Positions 9,564 through 18,751 are shown, counted from the first letter of the stretch. The stretch: 64,000 bases of DNA from Natronoarchaeum rubrum (GCF_024494695.1 NZ_JANHDP010000002.1:310001-374000); one strand, 5' to 3'. The notes: a model not told the origin generated them from the letters alone. Numbers and translations are program-made.

Positions 9564-11861
9564 TCAGTCTTCAGCGGTGTACTCCCGATCGTAGCCGAAC
9601 GGGGAGAACACGCGACCGCCGCCCTCGTAGAACTTGTCGAAGAACTCGACGTACTCGAGACGGATCCCCTGCAGGCCGGCGCTGGTGACGCCCAGCAGCA
9701 GGACGACCAGATGGCCGATCACGAGGATGAACACGCCTGCGATCGCAAAGGGGAGGCCGCCGTGAAGGAGGCCGCCGAACATGACTTCCGAGACTTCGGC
9801 GCCGTGATACCCGTGCTCGGCGTAGTACGACGGTGCGTGGCTCGTCGCGAAGTGCCACTCGCCGTCGACGACGTACACCCCGAAGAACAGCAGGTTGACG
9901 ACGAACGCCATCCCCGCCTTCGCCAGGATCACCGCGCCGATCCGGAGGTAGGATAGCACGTCGCCGAACACGCTGAAGCTTTCGAGGCCGCCGATGAGGA
10001 TGCCCATCACGCCGTAGTGTTTGACCTCACCGTAGACCATCGTCAGGAAGCCGATGGCCAGCAGCGGGAGGCCGACGAACAGCCCGGCGGCTTCGGGGAG
10101 GCCGCTAAACCCGAGGTTCAGGGCCGTGTGTTCGCCCTGTGGGCCGAACGAGGTGTACAGAATGTCGGGCTTTGCTCCCGCGAGGTGGCGGCTGAACACC
10201 CACGTCCACAGTCCGATCATCATCGTCGCCCACGAGCCGTGCTCGAGGTAGGACTTGACGACGCCGTGGTCGAGATCGTTGATGAACCCGAACACGTAGC
10301 CGATCGTGAGATGGAGCAAGCCGAGCAGCAGGCTCGCCACCAGCCACGCCGTACCGTAGTAGCTGAAGGCGGGCTGGAGCCCCTTGTGCAGCGGCGGACT
10401 ACCGCTCGGGAACACGATCTCTCCGAGGAAGTGCATCCCGAAGAACTCGCCGTACAGCACGCCGAACAGCATCGTGAAGCCACCGGCCCACATGCCGATC
10501 GCGCCGAGGCTGCGGAACACGTCGTCCTCGAAGCGGCTGTACAGCAGGTAACCGACCGCGACGTACAGCAGTCCGTACCCCAGGTCGCCGAGCATGAACC
10601 CGTAGAACGCCGGGAACGTCAGCAGCAGGACGATCGTGGGGTCCAGCTCGGAGTACTTCGGCCGGTTGATCATCTCGAGCAGGAACTCGAACGGCTGGGC
10701 CGCCTTCACGTTGTCCTGGATCACCGGCGGGTCGTCGGCCATGGTGACGGCGCCGGAGGAACCGGCTGCCGATGCGGTCGCGGTTCCACCGTCGGTAGCA
10801 GCCTTCGGCGGCTCCTCCTCGTCAGCGTCGCCGGGTTCATCTGGCGTCTCGGTCGACTCTGGTTCGCCGTGGTCGACTTCCTCGGTGTGGGCCGCGTGGC
10901 CGTCCTCGGTGTACTCCGCGCGTTCGAGCTCTTCGATCTCGACGCGGTCGCCGACGGCGTCTTCGAGCGCCGCGACCAGCTCGTCGTACTGATCGGTCGG
11001 CACCCAGCCTTCGGCGACGAACGCGCGCTCGGTCGTCGCGAACTGCAGGGGCGCCTCGGTCTGTTGAACCTCGATCGAGAGCTTCTCCTCGGCCGCCAGC
11101 AGGAAGCCGGCGGCGTCGAGCTTGATCTCTTCGAGGTCGCTCTCGATCGAATCGAGCTTCGATTCGAGCTGCTGTTTGCGGTGGCGCAGCTCCTCGAGGT
11201 ACTCCTCGGGACTGCCCTCGGCGTCGGGCACTTCCAGGCCCGCGAAGTCGACGCCGACGAGCGCGTCGTCGAGCGTCTCGCCGTCGGCCTCGCCCTCGGG
11301 GTAGACGAACGCGGCGACCACGTCGCCGTCGCCGGTGAACAACTCGAACTCCTCGACGTCGTCCTCGGCCGCCAGCGCAGCCCGGAGCTCTTCCTCGTCG
11401 CCCTCGCCGACGCGGACCTCGAGTCGCTCGTAGCCGCCGAGCAGGTCAAGATCGATACCGAGGTCGGCGAAGGGTGCCATCGAGTTGATTCGATCCTCAA
11501 CCTCGCGGAGCTCGTCCCGCACTTCGGTGCGACGCTCGTCGAGTTCGTTAACTTCCTCGCGCACCTCGGCGAGCTCCTCGTCGAGCGCCTCGTCGTCGAC
11601 GATCCGGCTCGGGCCGGCGTCTTCCTCCTCGACGCCGAGGATGCTCTTGAGCGAGCGGACGGTGACCAGTTTCTCGGATGCCGTCTCCGAGCCCTCGACC
11701 GGGTCGCCGTTGTCGAACCCGGCCCAGGAGCCGTCGTAGTCGCTCAGGTGGACCAGGTTGAGGTCGTGGACGGCCTCGATGACCGGCTCCATCACCGCGC
11801 GCGAGCCCGTCACCGACACCTTGCTCATCCGCTCAGGTCTGAGCAGCTCAGAGCTGGCCAT
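9564..11861 (-). CDS. atpI: A-type ATP synthase subunit I (membrane stator, V-type a homologue)
   Basis: A 765-residue two-part protein. The N-terminal half (to about residue 380) is cytoplasmic with coiled coil (RHRKQQLESKLDSIESDLEEI) and an acidic linker (PDEPGDADEEEPPKAATD). The C-terminal half has seven or eight membrane helices that form the ion half-channels against the K ring. The start at 11861 (MASSELLRPERMSKVSV) overlaps the end of atpH by 14 bases; the alternative ATG at 11828 (MSKVSVTG) would remove the overlap. It anchors the peripheral E-H stalks in the membrane. Confidence 0.95.
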   Translation of the reverse strand: MASSELLRPERMSKVSVTGSRAVMEPVIEAVHDLNLVHLSDYDGSWAGFDNGDPVEGSETASEKLVTVRSLKSILGVEEEDAGPSRIVDDEALDEELAEVREEVNELDERRTEVRDELREVEDRINSMAPFADLGIDLDLLGGYERLEVRVGEGDEEELRAALAAEDDVEEFELFTGDGDVVAAFVYPEGEADGETLDDALVGVDFAGLEVPDAEGSPEEYLEELRHRKQQLESKLDSIESDLEEIKLDAAGFLLAAEEKLSIEVQQTEAPLQFATTERAFVAEGWVPTDQYDELVAALEDAVGDRVEIEELERAEYTEDGHAAHTEEVDHGEPESTETPDEPGDADEEEPPKAATDGGTATASAAGSSGAVTMADDPPVIQDNVKAAQPFEFLLEMINRPKYSELDPTIVLLLTFPAFYGFMLGDLGYGLLYVAVGYLLYSRFEDDVFRSLGAIGMWAGGFTMLFGVLYGEFFGMHFLGEIVFPSGSPPLHKGLQPAFSYYGTAWLVASLLLGLLHLTIGYVFGFINDLDHGVVKSYLEHGSWATMMIGLWTWVFSRHLAGAKPDILYTSFGPQGEHTALNLGFSGLPEAAGLFVGLPLLAIGFLTMVYGEVKHYGVMGILIGGLESFSVFGDVLSYLRIGAVILAKAGMAFVVNLLFFGVYVVDGEWHFATSHAPSYYAEHGYHGAEVSEVMFGGLLHGGLPFAIAGVFILVIGHLVVLLLGVTSAGLQGIRLEYVEFFDKFYEGGGRVFSPFGYDREYTAED

Positions 11862-12180
11862 GCACCGCCTCCGTGAACACCTCGAGGACGTGTTCGACTA
11901 CCTCGTCCTCTCGCTCGCTTGCGGTCTCGGCGAGCTGGTCGCGCTGTTGGCGTCCTTCTTCGAGGATCTCCTCGCGCTCCTCGGACAGTTCCTCGCGAGC
12001 CTCTGAGAGCCGCTTCTCCTTCAGCTGCTGGGCCTCGGTCTCCGCCTGCTGGCGGATCTCCTCGGCGCGTTCGCGCGCCTCGGCGATGCGGTCGTCCCGA
12101 TCCGCCTCGGCCTCAGCGACGATCTCGTCGGCTTCGTCTTCGGCCTCCTGTATTCGGTCGAGAACCTCTGGCCTCGGCAT
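11848..12180 (-). CDS. atpH: A-type ATP synthase subunit H (peripheral stalk coiled coil)
   Basis: A 110-residue, almost entirely helical, highly charged protein (MPRPEVLDRIQEAEDEADEIV...), with heptad character along most of its length. It is the first gene of the operon and partners subunit E in the stator. I choose ATG 12180 because the frame upstream is GC-rich non-coding sequence and a TATA-like box lies 33-39 bases before this ATG. Its end overlaps the atpI start. Confidence 0.93.
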   Translation of the reverse strand: MPRPEVLDRIQEAEDEADEIVAEAEADRDDRIAEARERAEEIRQQAETEAQQLKEKRLSEAREELSEEREEILEEGRQQRDQLAETASEREDEVVEHVLEVFTEAVHGQL

Positions 12181-12212
12181 GTCTATTATCAGGCGGAACT
12201 TTGCAAAGGGGC

Positions 12213-12219
12213 GTATAAG
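12213..12219 (-). promoter_or_regulatory. TATA box of the ATP synthase operon
   Basis: The minus strand reads ACCTTATACGC centred about 36 bases upstream of the atpH ATG, which would give a leader of about ten bases. The rest of the 12181-12467 gap holds only the promoter for the divergent methyltransferase gene, where AGGATTATGA lies about 30 bases before ATG 12468. I see no other gene in it. Confidence 0.5.
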
Positions 12220-12467
12220 GTAGTTGCGAAAGGTTCCGCGCCCAGCGGCCCGATCACGGGACGGCCGATCGTCGGTGAGGCGCCGCGATCGCACCGCTAG
12301 GCGGCGAGATGCCGTGTTCGCGGGCGATGGATGTGTCTCCTAACAGCGAAGCGGAGTGTAACGTACGCCAGCCCGACGAAGCTGAGTGCAGCTGCCCGTT
12401 GTCCTCGGCGCCGCTCGCTCGCCGCCAAAGGTCAGGATTATGACTCGGCAGTCCAAAACCCCGAGTA

Positions 12468-13088
12468 ATGGGCGTTCTCGAGAACAAGCGGCGTGCACGG
12501 CTGTTCTACAAGTACCTATCGCAGGTGTACGATCGCGTCAACCCGTTCATCTGGAACGAGGAGATGCGCGAGGAGGCGATCGGGATGCTCGACATCGACG
12601 AGGACGATCGGGTGCTCGACGTCGGCTGTGGCACCGGGTTCGCCACCGAGGGCCTTCTCGAACGCACCGAGAACGTCCACGGACTCGACCAGAGCGTCCA
12701 CCAGATGGAGAAGGCGTGGGCCAAGCTCGGCAAGCACGACCCGGTGCAGTTCGCCCGCGGCGACGCCGAACGGCTCCCCTACCAGACCGACAGCTTCGAC
12801 GTGATCTGGTCGTCGGGCTCGATCGAGTACTGGCCCCACCCGGTGGCCGCGCTGCGGGAGTTCCGCCGCGTCGTCAAGCCCGGCGGGCAGGTGCTCGTCG
12901 TCGGGCCGAACAACCCCAAGAGCTCGATCGCACAGAAGGTCGCCGACGCGATCATGCTGTTCTACGACGACGAGGAGGCAGACCGGATGTTCTCCGAGGC
13001 GGGCTACGAGGAGATCGAACACCGGCTGATGGGGCCCGCCCACAAGCCCAACATCGCGATCGTCACCGTCGCCCGCGCGCCCGAGTAA
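12468..13088 (+). CDS. Class I SAM-dependent methyltransferase (MPBQ/quinone methyltransferase-like)
   Basis: A 206-residue methyltransferase with motif I VLDVGCGTGFATEGLL near residue 45, an acidic residue after the second strand (VHGLDQSVHQM), and motif IV FDVIWSSGSIEYWPHP. The N-terminal segment FYKYLSQVYDRVNPFIW and the SIEYWP motif are typical of the MPBQ/MSBQ and menaquinone-type C-methyltransferases. Haloarchaea make methylated menaquinones, so a quinone-ring methyltransferase is a reasonable inference, but the substrate is not shown by the sequence. It is monocistronic and divergent from the ATPase operon. Confidence 0.8.
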   Translation: MGVLENKRRARLFYKYLSQVYDRVNPFIWNEEMREEAIGMLDIDEDDRVLDVGCGTGFATEGLLERTENVHGLDQSVHQMEKAWAKLGKHDPVQFARGDAERLPYQTDSFDVIWSSGSIEYWPHPVAALREFRRVVKPGGQVLVVGPNNPKSSIAQKVADAIMLFYDDEEADRMFSEAGYEEIEHRLMGPAHKPNIAIVTVARAPE

Positions 13089-13138
13089 GATCAACGCGGC
13101 GTCTCGACGCCGCACTGCGATCTACGTCGTGCGCCAGT

Positions 13139-13627
13139 TCACCGTCCGACCGTCCGCTGATCGGCGAGCACCCGGCCGTCGATCCGGACGACGACCCGAA
13201 CCGTCGCTCCTTCGTCGATACCGCCGGGCTCGTTCGTCGCGGCGACGCGCAGCGAGGCGGTCTCGCCGGCCGTCCAGTCGCCGTGCCAGCCGGAGTTGAA
13301 CGGCCCGCTCGGTCCCGGTTCGAACCCCCGCGCAGAAAAGAAGGGGACCGGCGGCTGGTGAGCGAGTTCCGTCCCGTCGATCTCGACGTGCATCGAGACG
13401 GCGGTCGGATCGAGCGCGTCCCCGCCGCCGTGGGTCACGGCGATCCGGTCCGCGTCGGCATCCGCCGCGATCTCCAGCGTCGCGGTCGAGGACGGTGCGT
13501 CGACGCCGACCGTCGCCAGCCCGCCAGCGACGACGGCGGCGAGCGCGACGCTCAGGAAGACGAGCAGCGCAACGCCGACGAGCGGGGCGAGGCCGCGATC
13601 GGTCACGGGCGGCGCTCGCCGCGCCAT
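13139..13627 (-). CDS. Type IV pilin-like protein with archaeal pilin N-terminus
   Basis: A 162-residue protein with the archaeal pilin signature: a short positively charged leader (MARRAPPVTDRG) followed by LAPLVGVALLVFLSVALAAVVAG, then a hydrophilic beta-rich domain. A prepilin peptidase (PibD) would probably cut between DRG and LAPLVG. The rest (EIAADADADRIAVTHGGGDALDP) is the domain commonly seen in haloarchaeal DUF1628-type pilins. No pilus assembly genes are near. It could be a minor pilin or adhesin subunit. It is co-directional with the secreted protein just upstream, 32 bases apart. Confidence 0.78.
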   Translation of the reverse strand: MARRAPPVTDRGLAPLVGVALLVFLSVALAAVVAGGLATVGVDAPSSTATLEIAADADADRIAVTHGGGDALDPTAVSMHVEIDGTELAHQPPVPFFSARGFEPGPSGPFNSGWHGDWTAGETASLRVAATNEPGGIDEGATVRVVVRIDGRVLADQRTVGR

Positions 13628-13659
13628 CCGATATCAACCTGTCGCGCGAGGGGGCGCCG

Positions 13660-14895
13660 TCAGTCTGACGGATCCCGCACCGTCACCGTCGCGTTCTCGG
13701 CGCCCGGCGCCGACACCGTCACCGTCACGTCGCCCTCGGGTGCGAGGAGCCACGCGACGCCGTCGCCACCGGTCCGGGCCGTGTACCCGTCGCCGATCGT
13801 GACCGTCGCGTTGATCGGCTGGCCGTCGTCGTCAGTGACGTTGACCCAGACGGGACCCCCGTTCGGGACGCGGTTCGCGCCGACTGTGATGTTTCCGTCC
13901 GGCGGCCGCACCGTCGCCGTTCGATCGAGCGCCGAGAGGTCGAGCGTGTGGTACTCCTGGAACACGCCCTTTGTGGAGCTGTCGAGGAAGATCCGAGTCG
14001 ATCCCGCGGGGTGGTTGTTCACCGTCTCGCGGGTCGTCGTGCCGTACGTTCGCGAGGACGGCTCCCGCTCGTTGGGGGCCAGCGAGTAGAGCCACGGGTA
14101 GTGGTCCGACGCCGTGTCGAGGACCTCCTGACGGCTCTCGAACTGCTCGGTGCCGTCGGGATCGTACTGGTCGGTCTGGATCCCCTCGCGCAAGTACTGG
14201 TCTCCCTCGATCTTCGAGAGGACGGCGGTGTTCTCCGACGTCTCGACGTGAATGTGCTCGTCGATCGAGCCCTCTCCCGTCGTCGCGGCGACGAGATCGT
14301 TTCTGATCGGCGTGTCGAACCGGGAGAACGCGTACCGGAGGTTTCGCGTGCTGATGTCCACGTCGGCGTCGCGACTCGCGAGCTCGTCGATACGATCGAG
14401 ACGTCGCTCGCCGTCGGTCGCGTTCGTCGATAGCATCGCGAGTTCTCGGAGGAACGCGGTCGTCGATAGCTCGCCCGCGGCGTGGTCGTTTATCGCCACC
14501 CGCTCGCGCTCGACGAGCAGGTCGTGACGGCGCTCCATGTCGGCCAGCGCCTCGTCGAGCACGGCCTGTCGTTCGGCGGTCGTGTCCGCGGCCTCGAAGC
14601 GGTTCTCGTATCCGGTCGCTGTCAGCTCCGACCGCAGGTCGCGGTCGGCCATCTCCAGCGTGTTCCCGATACTCCGCGACGTCTCGTCGGTGTCGGCCCG
14701 CGCCGCCTGGCCGCCGTGGGTGATCCACGAGATCGGGCCGGCCGGCTCGGTGAGCGCGGCGGCGTCGATCGACGGCGCGGCGTCCCGATCGGTCGAGAGC
14801 GCGGATACGTCGGCGCCGCCGGCGGGCGCCGCCGCGACCACCGGCGACACGAGGAGGAGGAGGGCGACGACGATCGTCGCGGGGATGCGTGTCAT
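13660..14895 (-). CDS. Secreted 411-aa haloarchaeal protein of unknown function
   Basis: The protein begins with a Sec-type signal peptide (MTRIPATIVVALLLLVSPVVAAAPAGG) and has no C-terminal membrane helix or sorting motif. Residues 60-230 are helical and charged (TAERQAVLDEALADMERRHDLLVERERVAIN). The C-terminus is a beta-rich, Ig- or carboxypeptidase-regulatory-like domain (NVTDDDGQPINATVTIGDGYTARTGGDGVAWLLAPEG). It resembles conserved haloarchaeal secreted proteins without a known role. It is divergent from a membrane-tethered HTH protein (15059) and precedes the pilin gene, suggesting a surface-related locus. No catalytic motif is seen. Confidence 0.7.
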   Translation of the reverse strand: MTRIPATIVVALLLLVSPVVAAAPAGGADVSALSTDRDAAPSIDAAALTEPAGPISWITHGGQAARADTDETSRSIGNTLEMADRDLRSELTATGYENRFEAADTTAERQAVLDEALADMERRHDLLVERERVAINDHAAGELSTTAFLRELAMLSTNATDGERRLDRIDELASRDADVDISTRNLRYAFSRFDTPIRNDLVAATTGEGSIDEHIHVETSENTAVLSKIEGDQYLREGIQTDQYDPDGTEQFESRQEVLDTASDHYPWLYSLAPNEREPSSRTYGTTTRETVNNHPAGSTRIFLDSSTKGVFQEYHTLDLSALDRTATVRPPDGNITVGANRVPNGGPVWVNVTDDDGQPINATVTIGDGYTARTGGDGVAWLLAPEGDVTVTVSAPGAENATVTVRDPSD

Positions 14896-15029
14896 TACCG
14901 GCGACGTAGGATATTCTTATACAAAAGTTCGCCGCCTCTCTGACGGTCGTGCGTCCTCGCCGTCCGCTCGGACGCCGGAAACGACGCGGTGCCGAGCGAG
15001 CCGCGACGAGCCGAGCATCCGCGAGACAA

Positions 15030-15036
15030 TTTATAA
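15030..15036 (+). promoter_or_regulatory. TATA box for the membrane-tethered HTH gene
   Basis: ACAATTTATAACCC lies about 26 bases upstream of ATG 15059. This spacing would start transcription at or next to that ATG and so favours it over the ATG at 15098. The gap 14896-15058 also serves the divergent secreted-protein gene. Confidence 0.5.
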
Positions 15037-15058
15037 CCCGATCTGACGTTTTATCACG

Positions 15059-16468
15059 ATGAAAAGCATTTTCTTCCCCCAGTTAGGATGGGTGGGTATG
15101 CGGGTTCGCGCCGCCCTCCTGACAGTCCCGCTGTTGTTCGCCCTCCTCGTCGTCCCAGCCGCCGGAACGGCCCTCCTTCCGGCGGGTGCGCCCGACGGCG
15201 CATCCGCCCAGACCGCGGCGCCGACGCTGCAGAGCGACGGCTCCAACGAGTCGACCGTCAATCAGGTGTTTCGAATCAACGTCACGGACGACGGCGACGC
15301 GCGCTGGATCGTCACCAGCCGCGTCCACGACCTCGATACGCAAGAGGATCGGCAGGCGTTTCGCGATCTGGCCGCCGAGTACGAGGCCGGACAGACTGAC
15401 ACCGGCTACTCCACGGCGACGTTCGAGCCGTTCGCCGCCAACGCCTCGGACGTGACCGGTCGCGAGATGGCGATCGTCAACGAGAGCCGGTCGACGCGGC
15501 TGGTGAACGGGACCGGCTACCTCTCGTTTTCGTTCACCTGGACTAACTTCGCGACCGTCGACGACGATCTGGTCGTGCTGGGTGACGTGTTCCAGACGGG
15601 CTCGGGGACGTGGCTCTCCGGTGTCGAAGACGGACAGCGACTCGTGATCTCCCCGCCGCCCGGCTACGCGGTCGATTCGCTGAGCTTCGGCGCGCTGCCC
15701 GACGGCGGCCTCGATAGCGGAACGCTGACCTGGACCGGACCGGTGTCGTTCGCTGACTCCGACCTCGGGGTGACGTACGTCGCGACCGACGGCCCCACCG
15801 GTCCGACGGGCCCCCCGACTGATCCCTCATCCGACGGGATCGTGCTACTCGGCGTCGGACTCGCGGCGATCGTCGGCGGGCTGGCGCTGGGCGGATACGT
15901 CCTCAGGGGACGCGATGACGCCGTCGCCCAGATTGTCACGGCGATTCCCGGTGCAGGCGACGACCCGACGGCTGACGACGGCAACGGCACGTCCCCTGCC
16001 GGGCGGTCGACGTCGCCGGCCGGCTCGGACGACGCGGCGTCGGACGACGGCGGGCCAGCAGTCGCCGCGGACGACGCCGGAACAGCAACTGCCGCGGGCG
16101 ACGCCGACGTGGAATCGCCGGACGACCCGTCGACGGCCGACGCTACCGACGCGTCGAGCGATCTCGACGACGGTGCGGCCGCCGGCGCTGCGGGCGCCGC
16201 TGCCGCCGATGCGTCCGACGCGGACGGCGACGACGCCGACGAGGTCGACCCCGAACTCCTCAGCGACGAGGAGCGCGTCGAGCGGCTCCTCCGGGAGAAC
16301 GGCGGTCGAATGAAACAGGCGACGATCGTGACCGAGACGGGCTGGTCGAACGCGAAGGTGTCCCAACTGCTCTCCGCGATGGACGAGGACGACCGCGTCG
16401 ACAAGCTCCGGATCGGCCGCGAGAACCTGATCAGCCTGCCCGACGAGGACGTAACCGAGGTCGAGTAA
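15059..16468 (+). CDS. Membrane-anchored transcriptional regulator: exported sensor domain, one helix, C-terminal winged HTH
   Basis: 469 residues. A signal sequence or membrane segment (AALLTVPLLFALLVVPAAG, about residues 17-35) leads to an extracellular beta-rich domain (about 60-255). A transmembrane helix follows (GIVLLGVGLAAIVGGLALGGYVL, about 260-282), then a long Asp/Ala-rich cytoplasmic linker, and at residues about 400-460 a winged helix (LSDEERVERLLRENGGRMKQATIV...SNAKVSQLLSAMDEDD). This is the DUF7345/DUF7343-type layout of haloarchaea. It most likely senses something outside the cell or in the envelope and acts on DNA. Start 15098 (MRVRAALL) is the alternative. The divergent secreted protein is a possible target. 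Confidence 0.8.
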   Translation: MKSIFFPQLGWVGMRVRAALLTVPLLFALLVVPAAGTALLPAGAPDGASAQTAAPTLQSDGSNESTVNQVFRINVTDDGDARWIVTSRVHDLDTQEDRQAFRDLAAEYEAGQTDTGYSTATFEPFAANASDVTGREMAIVNESRSTRLVNGTGYLSFSFTWTNFATVDDDLVVLGDVFQTGSGTWLSGVEDGQRLVISPPPGYAVDSLSFGALPDGGLDSGTLTWTGPVSFADSDLGVTYVATDGPTGPTGPPTDPSSDGIVLLGVGLAAIVGGLALGGYVLRGRDDAVAQIVTAIPGAGDDPTADDGNGTSPAGRSTSPAGSDDAASDDGGPAVAADDAGTATAAGDADVESPDDPSTADATDASSDLDDGAAAGAAGAAAADASDADGDDADEVDPELLSDEERVERLLRENGGRMKQATIVTETGWSNAKVSQLLSAMDEDDRVDKLRIGRENLISLPDEDVTEVE

Positions 16469-16575
16469 CGGCGTCGAGGCCCCGACGCCGACGGGTCGCT
16501 GTCGGCGTCGGGACAACCCCGGGCGACGGATTCCGAGTTTCAAAACCATTTAGCGGGTGGTCCGTGACACGTACA

Positions 16576-17373
16576 ATGATGAAGATTCTGGTCACCGTCA
16601 AGGAGGTGGCGGCGGTCGCCGACGACTTCGAGATCGAGGGGACCGAGATCGGCGAACAGTATCGCGAGTACGACCTCAACGAGTGGGACGACTACGCGAT
16701 CGAGTCGGCCGTCCAGCTCGCCGAAGCCGGCGACGACGTCGAGGTCGTCACCGCGACGATCGGACCCGAGCGCAGCGAGGAGACGATCCGGATGGCGCTG
16801 GCGAAAGGTGCCGACCGCGCGATCCGAGTCTGGGACGACGCGCTGGCCGACGCCGAGACGCTCGACGTCGGCTCGAAGGCCGAGATCCTCGCTGGCGTCG
16901 TCGAGGCCGAGGACCCCGACCTCGTTCTCTCGGGCGTTCAGGCTGAGGACGACGCGTTCGGCGGCACCGGCGTCGCGCTCGCCGAGCGCGTCGGCTACGG
17001 CTGGGCCGCGGTCGTCAACGCTCTCGACCTCGAACCGGGCGCGGACGTCGCGTCGGTCCGGCGCGAGCTGGAGGGCGGCGTCGAGGAGCTGACCGACGTC
17101 GACCTGCCCGCGGTGCTGACGATCCAGACGGGGATCAACGAGCCCAGGTACGCGAGCCTGCGCGGCATCCGGCAGGCCCAGTCGAAGGAACTCGACGTGC
17201 AGACGCTCGCTGACATCGGGCTCGACGCCGCGGCGGCCGACAGCCGCCTCGACGTGGTCGACATGTTCGTCCCCGAGACCGACAGCGACGCCGAGCTGTT
17301 CGAGGGCGACGCGGGTGAGAGCGCCGCGAAGCTTGCGACCACTCTCCGCGACAAGGGGGTGGGCGCGGAATGA
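16576..17373 (+). CDS. etfB: Electron transfer flavoprotein beta subunit
   Basis: A 265-residue protein beginning MMKILVTVKEVAAVADDFEI, with the ETF-beta signature region (EDDAFGGTGVALAERVGYGWAAVVNAL...PAVLTIQTGINEPRYASLRGIRQAQ). It pairs with EtfA to bind FAD and AMP and carries electrons from acyl-CoA or other dehydrogenases to the quinone pool. Two adjacent ATGs (16576, 16579) compete; upstream codons are not family-like. Its stop overlaps the etfA start by four bases. Confidence 0.93.
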   Translation: MMKILVTVKEVAAVADDFEIEGTEIGEQYREYDLNEWDDYAIESAVQLAEAGDDVEVVTATIGPERSEETIRMALAKGADRAIRVWDDALADAETLDVGSKAEILAGVVEAEDPDLVLSGVQAEDDAFGGTGVALAERVGYGWAAVVNALDLEPGADVASVRRELEGGVEELTDVDLPAVLTIQTGINEPRYASLRGIRQAQSKELDVQTLADIGLDAAAADSRLDVVDMFVPETDSDAELFEGDAGESAAKLATTLRDKGVGAE

Positions 17374-18332
17374 GCGACGTACTCGCCGTCGCGGAGCACC
17401 GCCGCGGCGACCTTCGGGACGTGAGCCTCGAACTGCTCACCGCCGGGCGACAGCTCGCCGACCAGACCGGCGGCGACCTGCACGCCGCGGTGATCGGCGG
17501 TACCGTCGACGAGTTCGCCGAGAAGCTCGACCGCGAGGGCGTCGACCGCGTCGTCACCGTCGCCGAGGGCGAGGAGTTCAACCACGACGTCTACCTCCAG
17601 TCGGTCGAGCAGCTCGCCGCCGCCGTCGATCCCGCGGTGGTGCTGACGCCCAACAGCGTCAACGGACTCGACTACGCGCCCGCGCTGGCCGAATCGCTGG
17701 ATCTACCGTACGTCTCGGACGCGGTCGATCTCTCGCTCGACGGCGACGCGCTCACCGCCGAGCGCGAGATGTACGGCTCGAAGGTCGCGACGACCTGCGC
17801 GGTCGACGCGAGCGACGGCGTCGTCGCGACGATCCGCGGCGGCGAGTGGCCCGCGGCCGAGGGCACCGGCGGCGCCGCGATCGAGTCCCTCGAAGTCGAG
17901 ATCGACGAGTCGCGCGTGTTCTCCTCCGTGACCGGTTTCGAGGAGGTCGGCGGCGGCGACGTCGACATCAGCGAGGCCGACGTGCTGGTCTCGGTCGGGC
18001 GCGGCATCGAGGAGGAGGAGAACATCGACCTGATCCGCGATCTCGCGGACGCGCTGGACGCGACGCTGTCGGCGTCCCGCCCGATCGTCGACAACGGCTG
18101 GCTCCCCAAGAACCGGCAGGTCGGCCAGTCGGGCAAGGTCGTCACGCCGGACGTGTACATCGCGATCGGCATCTCCGGCGCCGTCCAGCACGTCGCCGGC
18201 ATGAAAGGCTCCGATACGATCGTCGCGATCAACACCGATCCCAGCGCGCCCATCTTCGACATCGCGGACTACGGCATCGTCGACGACCTGTTCGACGTGG
18301 TGCCGGCGCTGATCGAGGAGTTCGGGAACTAG
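17370..18332 (+). CDS. etfA: Electron transfer flavoprotein alpha subunit
   Basis: A 320-residue EtfA with the C-terminal FAD-binding domain clear: SRPIVDNGWLPKNRQVGQSGKVV followed by PDVYIAIGISGAVQHVAGM and INTDPSAPIFDIADYGIVDD. Arg, Ser/Thr and His residues that contact FAD in this family are in place. The ATGA overlap with etfB indicates translational coupling. No dehydrogenase or ETF-quinone oxidoreductase gene is adjacent, so the electron donor cannot be inferred from context. Confidence 0.94.
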   Translation: MSDVLAVAEHRRGDLRDVSLELLTAGRQLADQTGGDLHAAVIGGTVDEFAEKLDREGVDRVVTVAEGEEFNHDVYLQSVEQLAAAVDPAVVLTPNSVNGLDYAPALAESLDLPYVSDAVDLSLDGDALTAEREMYGSKVATTCAVDASDGVVATIRGGEWPAAEGTGGAAIESLEVEIDESRVFSSVTGFEEVGGGDVDISEADVLVSVGRGIEEEENIDLIRDLADALDATLSASRPIVDNGWLPKNRQVGQSGKVVTPDVYIAIGISGAVQHVAGMKGSDTIVAINTDPSAPIFDIADYGIVDDLFDVVPALIEEFGN

Positions 18333-18406
18333 TCGCGGTAGCGAGCGGTCGGGTTTCTCCATCTTTGCGCGAGCGGTGGCCGAGCGTGCCGAGGCTCCCG
18401 AGGCAG

Positions 18407-18411
18407 AAAAA
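18407..18411 (-). terminator. Oligo-T terminator of the HalOD1 gene
   Basis: The minus strand reads CTACTTTTTCTGCC about 25 bases past the stop of the HalOD1 gene, between it and the convergent etfA. Confidence 0.4.
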
Positions 18412-18436
18412 GTAGTCGCGAAGCTCGATCGCTCCG

Positions 18437-18679
18437 TCAGTCCTCGACCGAAACGTCGCCGTCGCCGCTGACCCGCACGTCGTAGCCGCAGTACTCGAAC
18501 GCGACCGTCCCCTCTGGCCCGATCGACTCGGTCACGTCGTCCAGCGCCTCCGGATCGACGACGTCGTACAGCGGCGGCGTGAGCTGGGTTGGCGCCTCAC
18601 CCTCCGCATTTGATATCGACTCGATTATTTTTTCGGAGACGGTTCGAGGAGGATCTCGGTCGAGACCTGTACTGCTCAT
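18437..18679 (-). CDS. HalOD1 output-domain protein, 80 aa
   Basis: This small haloarchaeal protein consists essentially of one HalOD1 domain: PPLYDVVDPEALDDVTESIGPEGTVAFEYCGYDVRVSGDGDVSVED matches the family core (P-L-Y-x-V-V-D-P-E-x-L...F-x-Y-x-G-Y-x-V-x-V). HalOD1 is regarded as an output domain of haloarchaeal signal transduction, but its biochemical activity is not established. A TATA-like TTTTATGC lies about 50 bases upstream. Confidence 0.8.
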   Translation of the reverse strand: MSSTGLDRDPPRTVSEKIIESISNAEGEAPTQLTPPLYDVVDPEALDDVTESIGPEGTVAFEYCGYDVRVSGDGDVSVED

Positions 18680-18735
18680 CGTCCTACATCAGACGGCCCG
18701 TAGTCAAAAACTTGTCGGGCATAAAACATTTCCGG

Positions 18736-18751
18736 CGTACGGCCCCGTACG
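18736..18751. repeat. Short inverted repeat in the HalOD1/Lrp intergenic region
   Basis: CGTACGG and CCGTACG face each other across two bases. It lies upstream of the HalOD1 gene and downstream of the Lrp gene that reads in the same direction, so it could be an operator for the former or a weak hairpin after the latter. Confidence 0.3.

Noticed and set aside
10017..11876. 619-residue open frame opposite atpI
   Set aside because: Same reason: shadow of a confirmed gene, with compositional bias and no recognisable domain.
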